From positions 1-57,184 of the forward strand of contig NZ_JALHLP010000025.1 in the NCBI RefSeq assembly GCF_022844465.1: a stretch of DNA of 57,184 bases, written 5' to 3'. Below, in pieces: positions 9,051-17,703 of the stretch. The notes beneath the pieces were generated by a model. It made no database searches. It was given only the letters and a program-made list of their open reading frames with translations, and was not told where the DNA came from. Position 1 is the first letter of the stretch, and each line of letters begins with the position of its first letter. The DNA is from Bradyrhizobium sp. (GTDB taxonomy: Bacteria > Pseudomonadota > Alphaproteobacteria > Rhizobiales > Xanthobacteraceae). Made by a program: the position numbers and the translations under genes.

Positions 9051-9961
9051 GCGCGCGCAGCATTTTCGCGCGGCCGGCGCGCTTCGCCGCGGTCGCGCCC
9101 TATCTCTGGATGGTGCTGTTCTTCCTGGTGCCGTTCGGTTTCGTGCTCAAGATCAGCCTGTCGCAAACCGCGATCGCCCAGCCGCCCTATGTGCCGCTGT
9201 TCAACCTTACCGCGGGGTGGGACGCGATCGTGGCGGCGTTGAAGCAGTTGTCGCTGGACAATTTCAGGCTGCTCGTTTCCGACAATCTCTATATCACGTC
9301 GTACCTGCGCAGCTTCGTCGTCGCCGTAACCTCGACATTGATCCTGCTGCTGATCGGCTATCCCGTCGCCTATGGCATGGCGCGGCTGCCGCAACGCTGG
9401 CAGGCGTTCGCCATGATGCTGGTCATCGTGCCATTCTGGACCTCGTTCCTGATCCGCATCTATGCCTGGATCAACATCCTGCAGCACGACGGGCTGCTCA
9501 ACAAGGTTCTGCTCGCGCTGCATCTGGTCGCGACGCCGGTGGTGTGGCTGTCGACCGACAGCGCCATGTATATCGGAATCGTCTATTCCTATCTGCCGTT
9601 CATGATCCTGCCGCTCTATGCCACGCTTGTTCGGATGGATCCGTCGCAGCTGGAGGCGGCCGCCGATCTCGGCGCATCGCCGCGGCAGGCGTTCTGGCTG
9701 GTGACCTTTCCGCTGTCCTTGCCCGGCGTCGGCGCCGGCGCGCTGCTGTGCTTCATCCCGATCGTCGGCGAGTTCGTGATTCCTGATCTGTTGGCCGGAT
9801 CCGCCTCGATGATGATCGGCCAGACGCTGTGGCTGGAATTCTTCGCCAACAAGGACTGGCCGGTCGCATCGGCGGTCGCCGTCGCGCTGCTGGTTCTGCT
9901 GGTGCCGCCCTTGCTGTTGTACGACCGCCTGCAACGCCGCACGCTCGGAGGCGCGGGCTGA
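9047..9961 (+). CDS. ABC transporter permease, PotB type
   Basis: 304 residues. The ATG at 9047 overlaps the stop of the ATPase gene by four bases, which supports translational coupling and decides the start. Six transmembrane helices are visible, beginning with 'LWMVLFFLVPFGFVLKISL'. The EAA-type loop that docks to the ATPase is 'QLEAAADLGASPRQAFWLVT' (about residues 200-219). A long periplasmic loop lies after the first helix, as in PotB and PotH. It forms half of the membrane channel with the PotC-type protein encoded next. The substrate is probably putrescine or spermidine, by family only. Confidence 0.92.
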   Translation: MSARSIFARPARFAAVAPYLWMVLFFLVPFGFVLKISLSQTAIAQPPYVPLFNLTAGWDAIVAALKQLSLDNFRLLVSDNLYITSYLRSFVVAVTSTLILLLIGYPVAYGMARLPQRWQAFAMMLVIVPFWTSFLIRIYAWINILQHDGLLNKVLLALHLVATPVVWLSTDSAMYIGIVYSYLPFMILPLYATLVRMDPSQLEAAADLGASPRQAFWLVTFPLSLPGVGAGALLCFIPIVGEFVIPDLLAGSASMMIGQTLWLEFFANKDWPVASAVAVALLVLLVPPLLLYDRLQRRTLGGAG

Positions 9962-10776
9962 TGACGCACAAGGTCGGCAGGATATCGCCCTTCAACATCA
10001 CCGCGCTGGCGCTGGGGCTGGCGTTTCTCTACCTGCCGATCGTCATCCTCGTCATCTATTCGTTCAATGCCTCGCGGCTGGTGACGGTGTGGGGCGGCTG
10101 GTCGCTGCGCTGGTACACGGAGGTGTTCAACGACCGCGCGACGCTGGAAGCCGCCTGGATGAGCCTGCGCGTCGCGGCCGTGTCGGCCACGTCGGCGACG
10201 CTGCTCGGCACGCTGGCGGCGGTGGGGCTGGCCCGCGGCGAGCGCTTCAAGGGCCGCACGTTGTTTTCGGGTATGCTCCTCGCGCCGCTGGTGATGCCGG
10301 AGGTGATCGCCGGCCTTGCCCTGCTGCTGCTGTTCGTTGCGCTGGACGTCGAGCGCGGCTTCTGGACGGTGACGATCGCCCACACCACGCTGACGATGTG
10401 TTTCGTCACCGTGGTGGTGCAGTCGAGACTGGTTTCGCTTGATCGCACGATCGAGGAAGCTGCGATGGACCTCGGTTGCGATCCGCTGCAGGCGTTTGTT
10501 CGCGTGACCCTGCCGCTGATCTTCCCTGCGATTGCCGCAGGGTGGATGCTGGCGTTCACGCTGTCGCTCGACGACGTCGTGATCGCCAGCTTCACCACAG
10601 GGCCGGGATCGGCGACGCTGCCGATCCGGATCTATTCGGAAGTGCGGCTCGGCGTGAAGCCGCAAATCAACGCGATCTGCACCATGATGATCGCGTTCAT
10701 CGCCGTGGTGATCGTGATCGCCTCGCTCGCCTCGAAACTGTCGAATGCGCAAGGCAGGAGCGCCGCGCCGCTGTAG
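9961..10776 (+). CDS. ABC transporter permease, PotC type
   Basis: 271 residues. Its ATG shares one base with the TGA of the preceding permease (TGATG), which sets the start and indicates coupled translation. It has six hydrophobic helices, the first 'ALALGLAFLYLPIVILVIYS', and the EAA loop 'TIEEAAMDLGCDPLQAFVRV'. The motif 'LSLDDVVIASFTTGPG' is characteristic of PotC/PotI-type permeases. It completes a core transporter (one ATPase, two permeases); no periplasmic binding protein follows, because the next gene is AsmA-like on the opposite strand. Confidence 0.92.
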   Translation: MTHKVGRISPFNITALALGLAFLYLPIVILVIYSFNASRLVTVWGGWSLRWYTEVFNDRATLEAAWMSLRVAAVSATSATLLGTLAAVGLARGERFKGRTLFSGMLLAPLVMPEVIAGLALLLLFVALDVERGFWTVTIAHTTLTMCFVTVVVQSRLVSLDRTIEEAAMDLGCDPLQAFVRVTLPLIFPAIAAGWMLAFTLSLDDVVIASFTTGPGSATLPIRIYSEVRLGVKPQINAICTMMIAFIAVVIVIASLASKLSNAQGRSAAPL

Positions 10777-10841
10777 TTGTTCGTCAGGGCGACAAGGCGG
10801 TCGTGCCGGTCGGCGACCCGATGGAAGCAGTGACGGCCAGC

Positions 10842-12773
10842 CTAGTTCGGCTTCACCGCCTCGGCGGCGGGCGCGGCTTCCGGTGTTGCCGGCCTGACGC
10901 CGCCGCCAGTGAAGCGCTCGATCACCGACTTCACCGCATCGCGGGTTTTCCGATCCTTCACCGCATCGAGCAGCGGGGCGGCGCCGGGGGAGCGGCGGAT
11001 CAGGCTTTCCGGATCGGGAAATACCAGCGGATCCTCCCATGGGCCCTGCACCACGAACGGCAGGTCGAAGCCGGGCGGGGCGTTCGGGGCCGAGGTCAGG
11101 CTGGCGACGCCTTTCAGATCGTATTCGCGCGCCGGCACCGAGGCGGTGCCGGTGAGGGTCAGGCGTGTCGCTGATCCCTCGACGCGGATATCCTCGGCGG
11201 TGGCGATGCCGTCGTTGAACCGCACCGAGACCGTGAGCTTGTCATACGGCGTCGAACCGCTGCGGAAATTGCCGCCGCCCGACAACGGCCGCCGCTCCAG
11301 CCGTTTCAGCAATTGCTCGACGTTGAAACCCGCGATCGCGCCATTCTGGCCGGTCAGGGTCGCGGTCCCGTCGAGCGAGGAGGCGAGCCCGAACGGACTT
11401 GCGCCTGACGCCACCAGCGCGACGCTGATATTGCCGCGTCCGGACAGCTTGTTGACGCCGAACAATTCGCTGGCGCACGCCTGCAAATCGACATCGGTGA
11501 ACTGGAACTGCGCCTGGACGTCGGCGACCGTGTCCGAGCGTGCGATCCCGAGCGAGCCCTTGGCGATGCCGCCATAGATCTGCGCCTCGCCGACCGAGAG
11601 CGCCAGCGCGCCGCCGCGCAGGTTGGCGCCAAAGGCGGTGCGGCCGAGTTTGGTGGTGCCGACCGTTACCCTCGCCGCCGACAGGCGCATGTCGAGGTCG
11701 GTTGCGGACAGCGAAGTCAGGTCGAACAATTGCCGGTTCCAGTCGCGGGCGCCGCTGGCGAGCAGGCGAACGGTGGAGATATAGGGGGTGAAATCGAGGT
11801 TGCCTGCGGCCAGCGTTGCCTGCAGCGTCGGGCGGCCGCTGTTGGCGATGGTCATCACGCCTTCGGCTACGTTGCCATCGAGTTCGACGTTCACGCCGGT
11901 CAGGGCAAGGGAGGTGCCTACCACGCTGGCGCGAGCCCTCAGCGCGAAACGGCCGAATCCGCCGCTGCCCGGCGGCGGCTGTCCGGTCCAGCGCAGCGCG
12001 TTGCGCAGCGACGGGCTGTCGATGGTGAGATTACCCTCCATCATCAGGCTGCTGCGGTTGGCCACCGAACCGTCGAAGGCGAGCTTGATGGGCGCGCTGA
12101 CCAGCCGCGCCTTGAGTCCCGAACGGTCGCCTGACAGCATGGCCACGAAGTCGCCTGCGGACAGCGAGCCCTCGACGCGCTCGCCGCGCCAGTCGAATTG
12201 GCCGGTCGCCGCGAAGGAGCGCGAGATCGAGGGCCAGGCCAGCGAGAGATCGATATCGCCCAGCAGCTCGGAGATTTGATTTCTCGCGTCCTCGTATTTG
12301 AGTACGCCGTCCTGAATCCTGATCTCCGAGAACGACACCTGGTTTTCGGCGCCGGGCTTCATGGTGCGCGCGATGGTATCGAGGAACGGCGTCCAGTTGC
12401 TGTCGCCCGGTCCGTGCCTGACCACCCTGATCTGCGGCCGCAGCATCATGACATCGGCGATTTCGAACCGGCGCAGCAGCAACGGAAGCAGCCGCAGATT
12501 TGCGGTCAGTACGTCGACCTGAAGCGCCGGATCGACGGTGTCGCTGCCCTTTAAGCCGACGTTGTGAAAGGAAATGTAACTGCCAGGAAACACCGACACG
12601 TCGATCGCGCCCATGACCACCAGATCGAGCCCGGTCACGGCGCGGATTTGCGCCTCGACCGCCTGCCGGAGCGCATCACGGTTGAGGAGCCAGGATGTGC
12701 CGATCAGGCCAATCAAGGCTGCACCGAACAACACCGCAACCGGCAGCCCCAGGCGCTTGATTGCTTGAGTCAT
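10842..12773 (-). CDS. AsmA family protein
   Basis: 643 residues from the ATG at 12771-12773 (a TTG two codons upstream is possible). One N-terminal membrane helix ('LGLPVAVLFGAALIGLIGTSWLL') is followed by a long beta-rich periplasmic region opening with 'LDLVVMGAIDVSVFPGSYIS', the usual AsmA N-terminal block. The second half carries the AsmA C-terminal block ('FTDVDLQACASELFGVNKLS', 'GRGNISVALVASGASPFGLA'). AsmA-like proteins are related to VPS13-type lipid-transfer bridges and affect outer-membrane assembly; the exact cargo here is unknown. It ends convergent with the permease operon and has no operon partner on its own strand. Confidence 0.88.
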   Translation of the reverse strand: MTQAIKRLGLPVAVLFGAALIGLIGTSWLLNRDALRQAVEAQIRAVTGLDLVVMGAIDVSVFPGSYISFHNVGLKGSDTVDPALQVDVLTANLRLLPLLLRRFEIADVMMLRPQIRVVRHGPGDSNWTPFLDTIARTMKPGAENQVSFSEIRIQDGVLKYEDARNQISELLGDIDLSLAWPSISRSFAATGQFDWRGERVEGSLSAGDFVAMLSGDRSGLKARLVSAPIKLAFDGSVANRSSLMMEGNLTIDSPSLRNALRWTGQPPPGSGGFGRFALRARASVVGTSLALTGVNVELDGNVAEGVMTIANSGRPTLQATLAAGNLDFTPYISTVRLLASGARDWNRQLFDLTSLSATDLDMRLSAARVTVGTTKLGRTAFGANLRGGALALSVGEAQIYGGIAKGSLGIARSDTVADVQAQFQFTDVDLQACASELFGVNKLSGRGNISVALVASGASPFGLASSLDGTATLTGQNGAIAGFNVEQLLKRLERRPLSGGGNFRSGSTPYDKLTVSVRFNDGIATAEDIRVEGSATRLTLTGTASVPAREYDLKGVASLTSAPNAPPGFDLPFVVQGPWEDPLVFPDPESLIRRSPGAAPLLDAVKDRKTRDAVKSVIERFTGGGVRPATPEAAPAAEAVKPN

Positions 12774-13046
12774 CGTCAATGGCGTATCCGGATCTGACTA
12801 AACCGAAGTCGGGTTGATGAAGGTCTATATCGATTAAGCGTCGCTTCGGTCCTGGCAGATGCGCTTCGGTATGTCCGTGCCAACCTACGCAACTTGAAGG
12901 GTTTTCTTGACACTTTCAAGGCCGTCATGACGCTGCTTGCGGGCTTGCGGGTCGAAATCCACCGTCATTGACGCGCTGCGAAGAATTCGCCTAATAATCT
13001 CGCCATTGTCGGCCTGCAGCCGCTCCCTCCACCAGGTCATGGTTCC

Positions 13047-13784
13047 ATGAACAAGGTCTATCCCGACGCCAAGGCGGCCCTCGATGGCGTCCTCAAGGAC
13101 GGCATGATGATCATGTCGGGCGGCTTCGGTCTGTGCGGCATCGCCGAGACCCTGTCGGACGCGATTCGCGACTCCGGCGTCAAGAATTTGACGGTGATCT
13201 CCAACAACGCGGGCGTCGACGGCATCGGCCTCTCCAGGCTTTTGGAAACGCGGCAGATCAGGAAGATGATCTCGTCCTATGTCGGCGAGAACAAGCTGTT
13301 CGCGCAGCAATACCTCGCCGGCGAACTGGAGCTGGAATTCAATCCGCAGGGCACGCTGGCCGAGCGCATCCGCGCCGGCGGCGCCGGCATCCCGGCGTTC
13401 TACACCAAGACCGGCGTCGGCACGCTGATCGCCGAAGGCAAGGAAGTGAAGGAATTCGACGGCGAGAAATACATCATGGAACGCGGCCTGTTCGCCGACC
13501 TCGCCATCGTCCACGCCTGGAAGGGCGATACCGCGGGCAACCTCGTCTATCGCAAGACCGCGCGCAATTTCAACCCGATGATGGCGACGGCGGCCAGGAT
13601 GACCGTCGCCGAGGTCGAACACCTGGTGCCGGCCGGCGAGATCGATCCGGACCATGTCCACACGCCCGGCATTTTCGTCAAGCGGATCATCGAAGTGGGC
13701 GCCGGCAAGAAGCGGATCGAATTCCGCAACACCCGCCCGCGGCCAGCAAAGGCGCCGGCGGCTGCAACGGGGAGTGAAGTCTGA
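13047..13784 (+). CDS. scoA: 3-oxoacid CoA-transferase subunit A
   Basis: 245 residues. The CoA-transferase family I alpha signature is present: 'DGMMIMSGGFGLCGIAETL' (about residues 19-37), then 'NAGVDGIGLSRLL' and 'GTLAERIRAGGAGIPAFYTK'. Subunit A with subunit B transfers CoA from succinyl-CoA to a 3-oxo acid such as acetoacetate, feeding ketone bodies or polyhydroxybutyrate breakdown products into acetyl-CoA. The C-terminal tail 'RPRPAKAPAAATGSEV' is an Ala/Pro-rich extension. The stop shares a base with the ATG of subunit B (TGATG). The start at 13047 follows a weak AGG site; an ATG at 13039 is in another frame and stops at once. The phasin genes in the window would fit a PHB-linked metabolism, but at a distance. 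Confidence 0.93.
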   Translation: MNKVYPDAKAALDGVLKDGMMIMSGGFGLCGIAETLSDAIRDSGVKNLTVISNNAGVDGIGLSRLLETRQIRKMISSYVGENKLFAQQYLAGELELEFNPQGTLAERIRAGGAGIPAFYTKTGVGTLIAEGKEVKEFDGEKYIMERGLFADLAIVHAWKGDTAGNLVYRKTARNFNPMMATAARMTVAEVEHLVPAGEIDPDHVHTPGIFVKRIIEVGAGKKRIEFRNTRPRPAKAPAAATGSEV

Positions 13785-14434
13785 TGGCCTGGACCCGCGA
13801 ACAGATGGCCGCGCGTGCCGCGAAAGAGTTGCGCGACGGCTATTACGTCAATCTCGGCATCGGCATTCCGACACTGGTCTCTAACTACATTCCCGATGGT
13901 ATCGACGTCAGCCTGCAGAGCGAGAACGGCATGCTCGGCATGGGGCCGTTTCCCTATGAGGGCGAGGAGGACGCCGACCTCATCAACGCCGGCAAGCAGA
14001 CCGTCAGCGAACTGCCCTCGACCAGCTATTTCTCGTCGGCGGATTCCTTCGGCATGGTGCGCGGCGGCCATATCGACCTCTCGATCCTCGGCGCGATGCA
14101 GGTGGCCCAGAACGGCGATCTCGCCAACTGGATGATCCCCGGCAAGATGGTGAAGGGCATGGGCGGCGCGATGGACCTCGTCGCCGGCGTCAAGCGCGTC
14201 GTCGTGGTCATGGAACATTCCGCCAAGGACGGCCCGAAGCTACTGAAGAAGTGCAACCTGCCACTGACGGGGGAGAAGGTGGTGGACATGGTGGTCACCG
14301 ATCTGGCGGTGTTCACCATCGACAAGCACGGCAAGGACGGCATGGCGCTGATCGAGCTCGCCGACGGCGTCACGCTGGACGAAGTGAAGGCGAAGACCGA
14401 AGCCGAATTCCGCGTCGCGCTGAAGAACGCTTAA
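13784..14434 (+). CDS. scoB: 3-oxoacid CoA-transferase subunit B
   Basis: 216 residues, translationally coupled to subunit A. It carries the beta-subunit active-site motif 'LQSENGMLGMGPFP' (about residues 42-55), whose Glu forms the covalent thioester with CoA, and the conserved opening 'YYVNLGIGIPTLVSNYIP'. 'GKMVKGMGGAMDLVAGVKRV' is the usual glycine-rich loop. Length matches ScoB/AtoA/PcaJ. The best reading is succinyl-CoA:3-oxoacid transferase; a beta-ketoadipate CoA-transferase (PcaIJ) cannot be ruled out, but no pca genes are nearby. A palindromic repeat follows the stop. Confidence 0.93.
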   Translation: MAWTREQMAARAAKELRDGYYVNLGIGIPTLVSNYIPDGIDVSLQSENGMLGMGPFPYEGEEDADLINAGKQTVSELPSTSYFSSADSFGMVRGGHIDLSILGAMQVAQNGDLANWMIPGKMVKGMGGAMDLVAGVKRVVVVMEHSAKDGPKLLKKCNLPLTGEKVVDMVVTDLAVFTIDKHGKDGMALIELADGVTLDEVKAKTEAEFRVALKNA

Positions 14435-14457
14435 GAAACGCGAGGCAAAATGATTTT

Positions 14458-14588
14458 CGTCGTCCCGGCCAAGCGAAGCGCGAGCCGGGACCCATACCCC
14501 GACGCCTATCGTTAGGGCGCTGAGGTAGAGACCTTCTTCAAGCAACAGACTACCGGGGCTATGGGTCCCGGCGTTCGCCGGGACGACG
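14458..14588. repeat. Inverted-repeat intergenic element, CGTCGTCCCGGC type
   Basis: A 131-base element with complementary ends. CGTCGTCCCGGC starts at 14458 and its partner GCCGGGACGACG ends at 14588, with further paired arms (GCCGGGACCCATA and TATGGGTCCCGGC) inside. It fills the gap between the convergent scoB and permease genes, so it can fold in either transcript and may terminate both. It resembles the REP/BIME-like elements common in Bradyrhizobium. Confidence 0.75.
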
Positions 14589-14613
14589 GATGCTTGATCC
14601 TGTGTCGCAACCT

Positions 14614-16260
14614 TTACGCCGGCCCCGCCGGCACGTCCGAGAACCGCGTCAGCCACGCCACCGGACCGATGCTGGCGGCGACGATCAACAGTGCGGCGAG
14701 CGCGCCTTCCTCGAAACTGCCGCGGCTGGCGTACTGGTAGATCGAGGTCGCCAGCGTTTCGACGTTCAGCGGCCGCAACAGCAGCGTCGCCGGCAGCTCT
14801 TTCAGGCAATCCACGAACACGATGATCGCGGCGCCGAGCATCGCCGGCCGCAGCAGCGGCAGATGGATCAGCCGCATCGTCGTGGTCTGCCCGGCGCCCG
14901 CGGCGCGCGCGCTGTCGTCGTAGTCGCGTGGAATTCGCTCGAAGCCTGATTTGATGAAGCCGGTCGGCACCGCCAGAAACCGGATCACATAGGCGATGAT
15001 GACGGCGGCGCCGGAGCCGATGATGATCAGCCCCGGCAGCGAACCGCCGAACCATAGGACGAGCGCAACCAGGGTGTTGTCGATCGCCAGCAATGGCGTC
15101 AGCAGGCCGAGCGCCAGCACCAGCCCGGGCAGCGCGTAGCCGGTCTGGGCGATGTTCATGGCGGCGAAGCGCAGCTTGCTCGGCCGCCAGCGCCAGGCCA
15201 GGATGGTCGCAAAGCCGAGCAGCAGCGCGGCCAGCGTGGCGAGGCTCGCGAACGCGACCGAGTTGAAGGCGTCGCGCCACAGCGCCATGTCGAAATTCTC
15301 GAACAGGCCGCGCCTGAAACTCTGCTGGATTAGAAACAGCAGCGGCACGAAGAAGCCCAGCGCGGCCGGCAGCAGGCAGGCGGCGAACGCGCAAGCGCCC
15401 CTGACGCCGGTGAGCGGGGTCCGCTGCGTCAGGCGGGGGCTTTCGGCGGAGAATTCCGTGGTGATGCTGCGGCGGCCGTACCGCTCGATCGCGATCAGGC
15501 AGGTCACGATCGCCAGCATGAAGCAGGAAAGCTGGGCGGCGCCGGCGAGGCTGCCGCGGTTCAGCCAGGTGGTGAAAACCGAGACTGTGAGCGTGCGGAC
15601 GCCGAGATACTCGCTGGCGCCGATGTCGTTGAGCGTTTCCAGCGATACCAGCGCCACGCCGACCGCCAGCGCCGGCCTCGCCATCGGCAGCGAGATCCGC
15701 CAGAACGTGGTCCAGCGGCTGGCGCCAAGGGTCTTGGCAACCTCGGCGTATTCGGCGCTCTGGAACTGGAACATGGTTCGCGCCGAGAGATAGACGTAAG
15801 GGTAGAGCACCAGCGCGATCACGACGATCGCGCCGGGCAGGGAGCGCAGATCGGGAAGCACCCGCATCGCGTCGTGCAGCGGGAAAAACAGCGCGAGCGC
15901 GCGATGAGCCAGGCCAAGCGGCTCGAACAGGTCGACATAGACGTAAGCGGCAAGGTAGGTCGGGATCGCAAGCGGCAGCGGCACCAGCCACAACAGTATT
16001 CCTCGGCCCGGGAACTCGTGCAGCGAGATCGTCCACGCCGCGCCGGCGCCGATCACCAGCGACAAGGCGCCGACGCCGCCGAGCAGCAGCGCGGTGTCGC
16101 GCAGGGTCAGCGGCAGAACGTAGTCGATCAGATGGCGCCAGACGTCTGGCGCGGGTTGCATCGCCAGCCCGATGATCGAGATGACGGGCGCTGCGACCAG
16201 GATTGCAGTGCCTGCCGCAATCGCCGCCGCGATTCGTCCGACGTCGAGGGTTCGGCTCAC
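14614..16260 (-). CDS. Ferric iron-type ABC transporter permease with fused double domain
   Basis: 548 residues, starting at a GTG (16258-16260) preceded by GGGAG; the longer frame upstream is low-complexity and has no helices. About twelve transmembrane helices in two homologous halves give a complete channel in one chain, as in FbpB/AfuB/FutB. Each half has an EAA loop: 'EYAEVAKTLGASRWTTFWRI' and 'DDSARAAGAGQTTTMRLIHL'. It would import Fe3+ delivered by the binding protein encoded just upstream. The matching ATPase gene is not here; the next gene on this side is scoB on the other strand, so an ATPase must be supplied from elsewhere. Confidence 0.9.
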   Translation of the reverse strand: MSRTLDVGRIAAAIAAGTAILVAAPVISIIGLAMQPAPDVWRHLIDYVLPLTLRDTALLLGGVGALSLVIGAGAAWTISLHEFPGRGILLWLVPLPLAIPTYLAAYVYVDLFEPLGLAHRALALFFPLHDAMRVLPDLRSLPGAIVVIALVLYPYVYLSARTMFQFQSAEYAEVAKTLGASRWTTFWRISLPMARPALAVGVALVSLETLNDIGASEYLGVRTLTVSVFTTWLNRGSLAGAAQLSCFMLAIVTCLIAIERYGRRSITTEFSAESPRLTQRTPLTGVRGACAFAACLLPAALGFFVPLLFLIQQSFRRGLFENFDMALWRDAFNSVAFASLATLAALLLGFATILAWRWRPSKLRFAAMNIAQTGYALPGLVLALGLLTPLLAIDNTLVALVLWFGGSLPGLIIIGSGAAVIIAYVIRFLAVPTGFIKSGFERIPRDYDDSARAAGAGQTTTMRLIHLPLLRPAMLGAAIIVFVDCLKELPATLLLRPLNVETLATSIYQYASRGSFEEGALAALLIVAASIGPVAWLTRFSDVPAGPA

Positions 16261-16360
16261 GCCGGCTCCCGTCCGCTTAAGGCCGGGATCCCACGCAATG
16301 CGCCGTCTCCCGCGACGGGCGGGCAGAATTCGGCCGAAGCGCCTTTGCGGACCGATACGA

Positions 16361-17389
16361 TCAATTGTCGAACCCGACCTTGTCCACCAGTGTCGAAGCC
16401 GCCTTGCGGTTTGCGGCGATCCTGGCGACCGGCAGCGGATCGGCCTGCAGCTTGCCATAACCCGCAATTGTCGGGTTGAGGCCGACGCCAGCGCGGACCG
16501 GGTATTCGTAATTGGCGTCGGCATAGATCTTCTGCGCCTTTTCACCGACCAGCCACTCGATCAGTTTGACGCCGTTGGCCTTGTTGGGCGCATGCTTGGC
16601 CAGCAACACGGCCGAGAGGTTGACGTGCGTGCCACCGCCCTCGAAGGTCGGCAGGATAACCTTGGTGGCCTCCGCCCACGCCTTCTTTTCGGGATCGTTG
16701 TTCATCATCAGCGCCCAGTAATAGGTGTTGCCGATGCCGATATCGCATTTGCCGGCCGCGACGTCGCGCGCCGCCTCGCGGTCGCCGCCGGAGGGCTTCT
16801 GCGCCAAATTGGCCTTGAGGCCGCGCAGCCATTGCTCGGCCTTGGCCTCGCCGTATCTGGCCACATAGGCGGCAAACAGGCCGTTATTGTAGATGTGCTG
16901 GCCCGAGCGGATGCAGATCTTGCCCTTCCATTTCGGGTCGGCGAGTTCTTCATAGGTGATCGCCTGCTGCTGGACGCGGTCCTTCGACGCATAGATCACG
17001 CGCGCGCGCATCGAAATTCCGGCCCAGTGGCCGTCCGGATCGCGGTATTGCGCCGGCACGGTTTCGTCGACCACCACCGACTTGATCGGCTGCGTGACGC
17101 CGGCCTGCACCGCCTCGTCGATGCGGCCGATGTCGACCGTCAGCAGCACGTCGGCGGGGCTGTTGGCGCCTTCCGCCTTCATCCGCTGCTCCAGCCCCGA
17201 ACTTGCCGAGACGACATTGACCTTGATGCCGCTGTCGCGGGCGAAGGCGTCGAACAGCGGCTGGACCAGCTTGGTTTCGCGATAGGTGTAGACGTTGACC
17301 TCGCCATTTCCGGCCGATGCCGTCGGGGCGGCAAGCGCGGTGAAACAAAGCAACGTCGCGGTTGCCGCGGTAATGTGAAAGCTTGACAT
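16361..17389 (-). CDS. Ferric iron-type ABC transporter substrate-binding protein
   Basis: 342 residues with a Sec signal peptide ending near 'APTASAGNG' (about residue 26). The mature part begins 'EVNVYTYRETKLVQPLFDAF', the usual opening of FutA/FbpA/AfuA proteins. 'GIGNTYYWALMMNN' contains the paired Tyr that coordinates Fe3+ in this family. Conserved 'SGLEQRMKAEGANSPADVLL' is also seen. It captures periplasmic Fe3+ and hands it to the fused permease encoded 100 bases downstream. Tandem ICE-like repeats lie 90-132 bases before its start, consistent with iron control. Start: ATG at 17387-17389. Confidence 0.92.
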   Translation of the reverse strand: MSSFHITAATATLLCFTALAAPTASAGNGEVNVYTYRETKLVQPLFDAFARDSGIKVNVVSASSGLEQRMKAEGANSPADVLLTVDIGRIDEAVQAGVTQPIKSVVVDETVPAQYRDPDGHWAGISMRARVIYASKDRVQQQAITYEELADPKWKGKICIRSGQHIYNNGLFAAYVARYGEAKAEQWLRGLKANLAQKPSGGDREAARDVAAGKCDIGIGNTYYWALMMNNDPEKKAWAEATKVILPTFEGGGTHVNLSAVLLAKHAPNKANGVKLIEWLVGEKAQKIYADANYEYPVRAGVGLNPTIAGYGKLQADPLPVARIAANRKAASTLVDKVGFDN

Positions 17390-17478
17390 GAAAGTTGCCC
17401 CTGCGGAGGTGGTGGAGACGCCGGTTTCAGTAGCGCGGCGGCCGTCGCGCTGTCAGCAACCGAATGCCTGGAATGCCT

Positions 17479-17521
17479 TGATTTAGAGGGATTCCAGCGG
17501 CGTGATTTAGAGTGATTCCAG
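17479..17521. promoter_or_regulatory. Tandem 19-base repeats resembling an iron-control element
   Basis: TGATTTAGAGGGATTCCAG (17479-17497) and TGATTTAGAGTGATTCCAG (17503-17521) differ at one base and are spaced 24 bases start to start. They sit 90-132 bases upstream of the ferric-type binding protein gene. The core TTTAGAG-N3-TTC resembles the rhizobial Irr/ICE pattern (TTTAGAA-N3-TTCTAAA), although the right half is poor. Assignment to Irr is inference. The rest of the 314-base gap 17390-17703 holds no gene that I can support. Confidence 0.4.
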
Positions 17522-17703
17522 GATTGGGGATCCTGTGCGAAGCGCTTGACACCGGGCGGAATGGCGTTGGCATGCTTTGTACTCCGAACTGGCGCGCTTC
17601 TGCGCGTGGCGGCATCCCGCGACGCTTGAAGGCGACGGACGAACCGATGTCGAGCGCGTCGGCCTCAATCCCTGCCGTGCTGCCGTTCAGACCTTGAGAT
17701 GTA

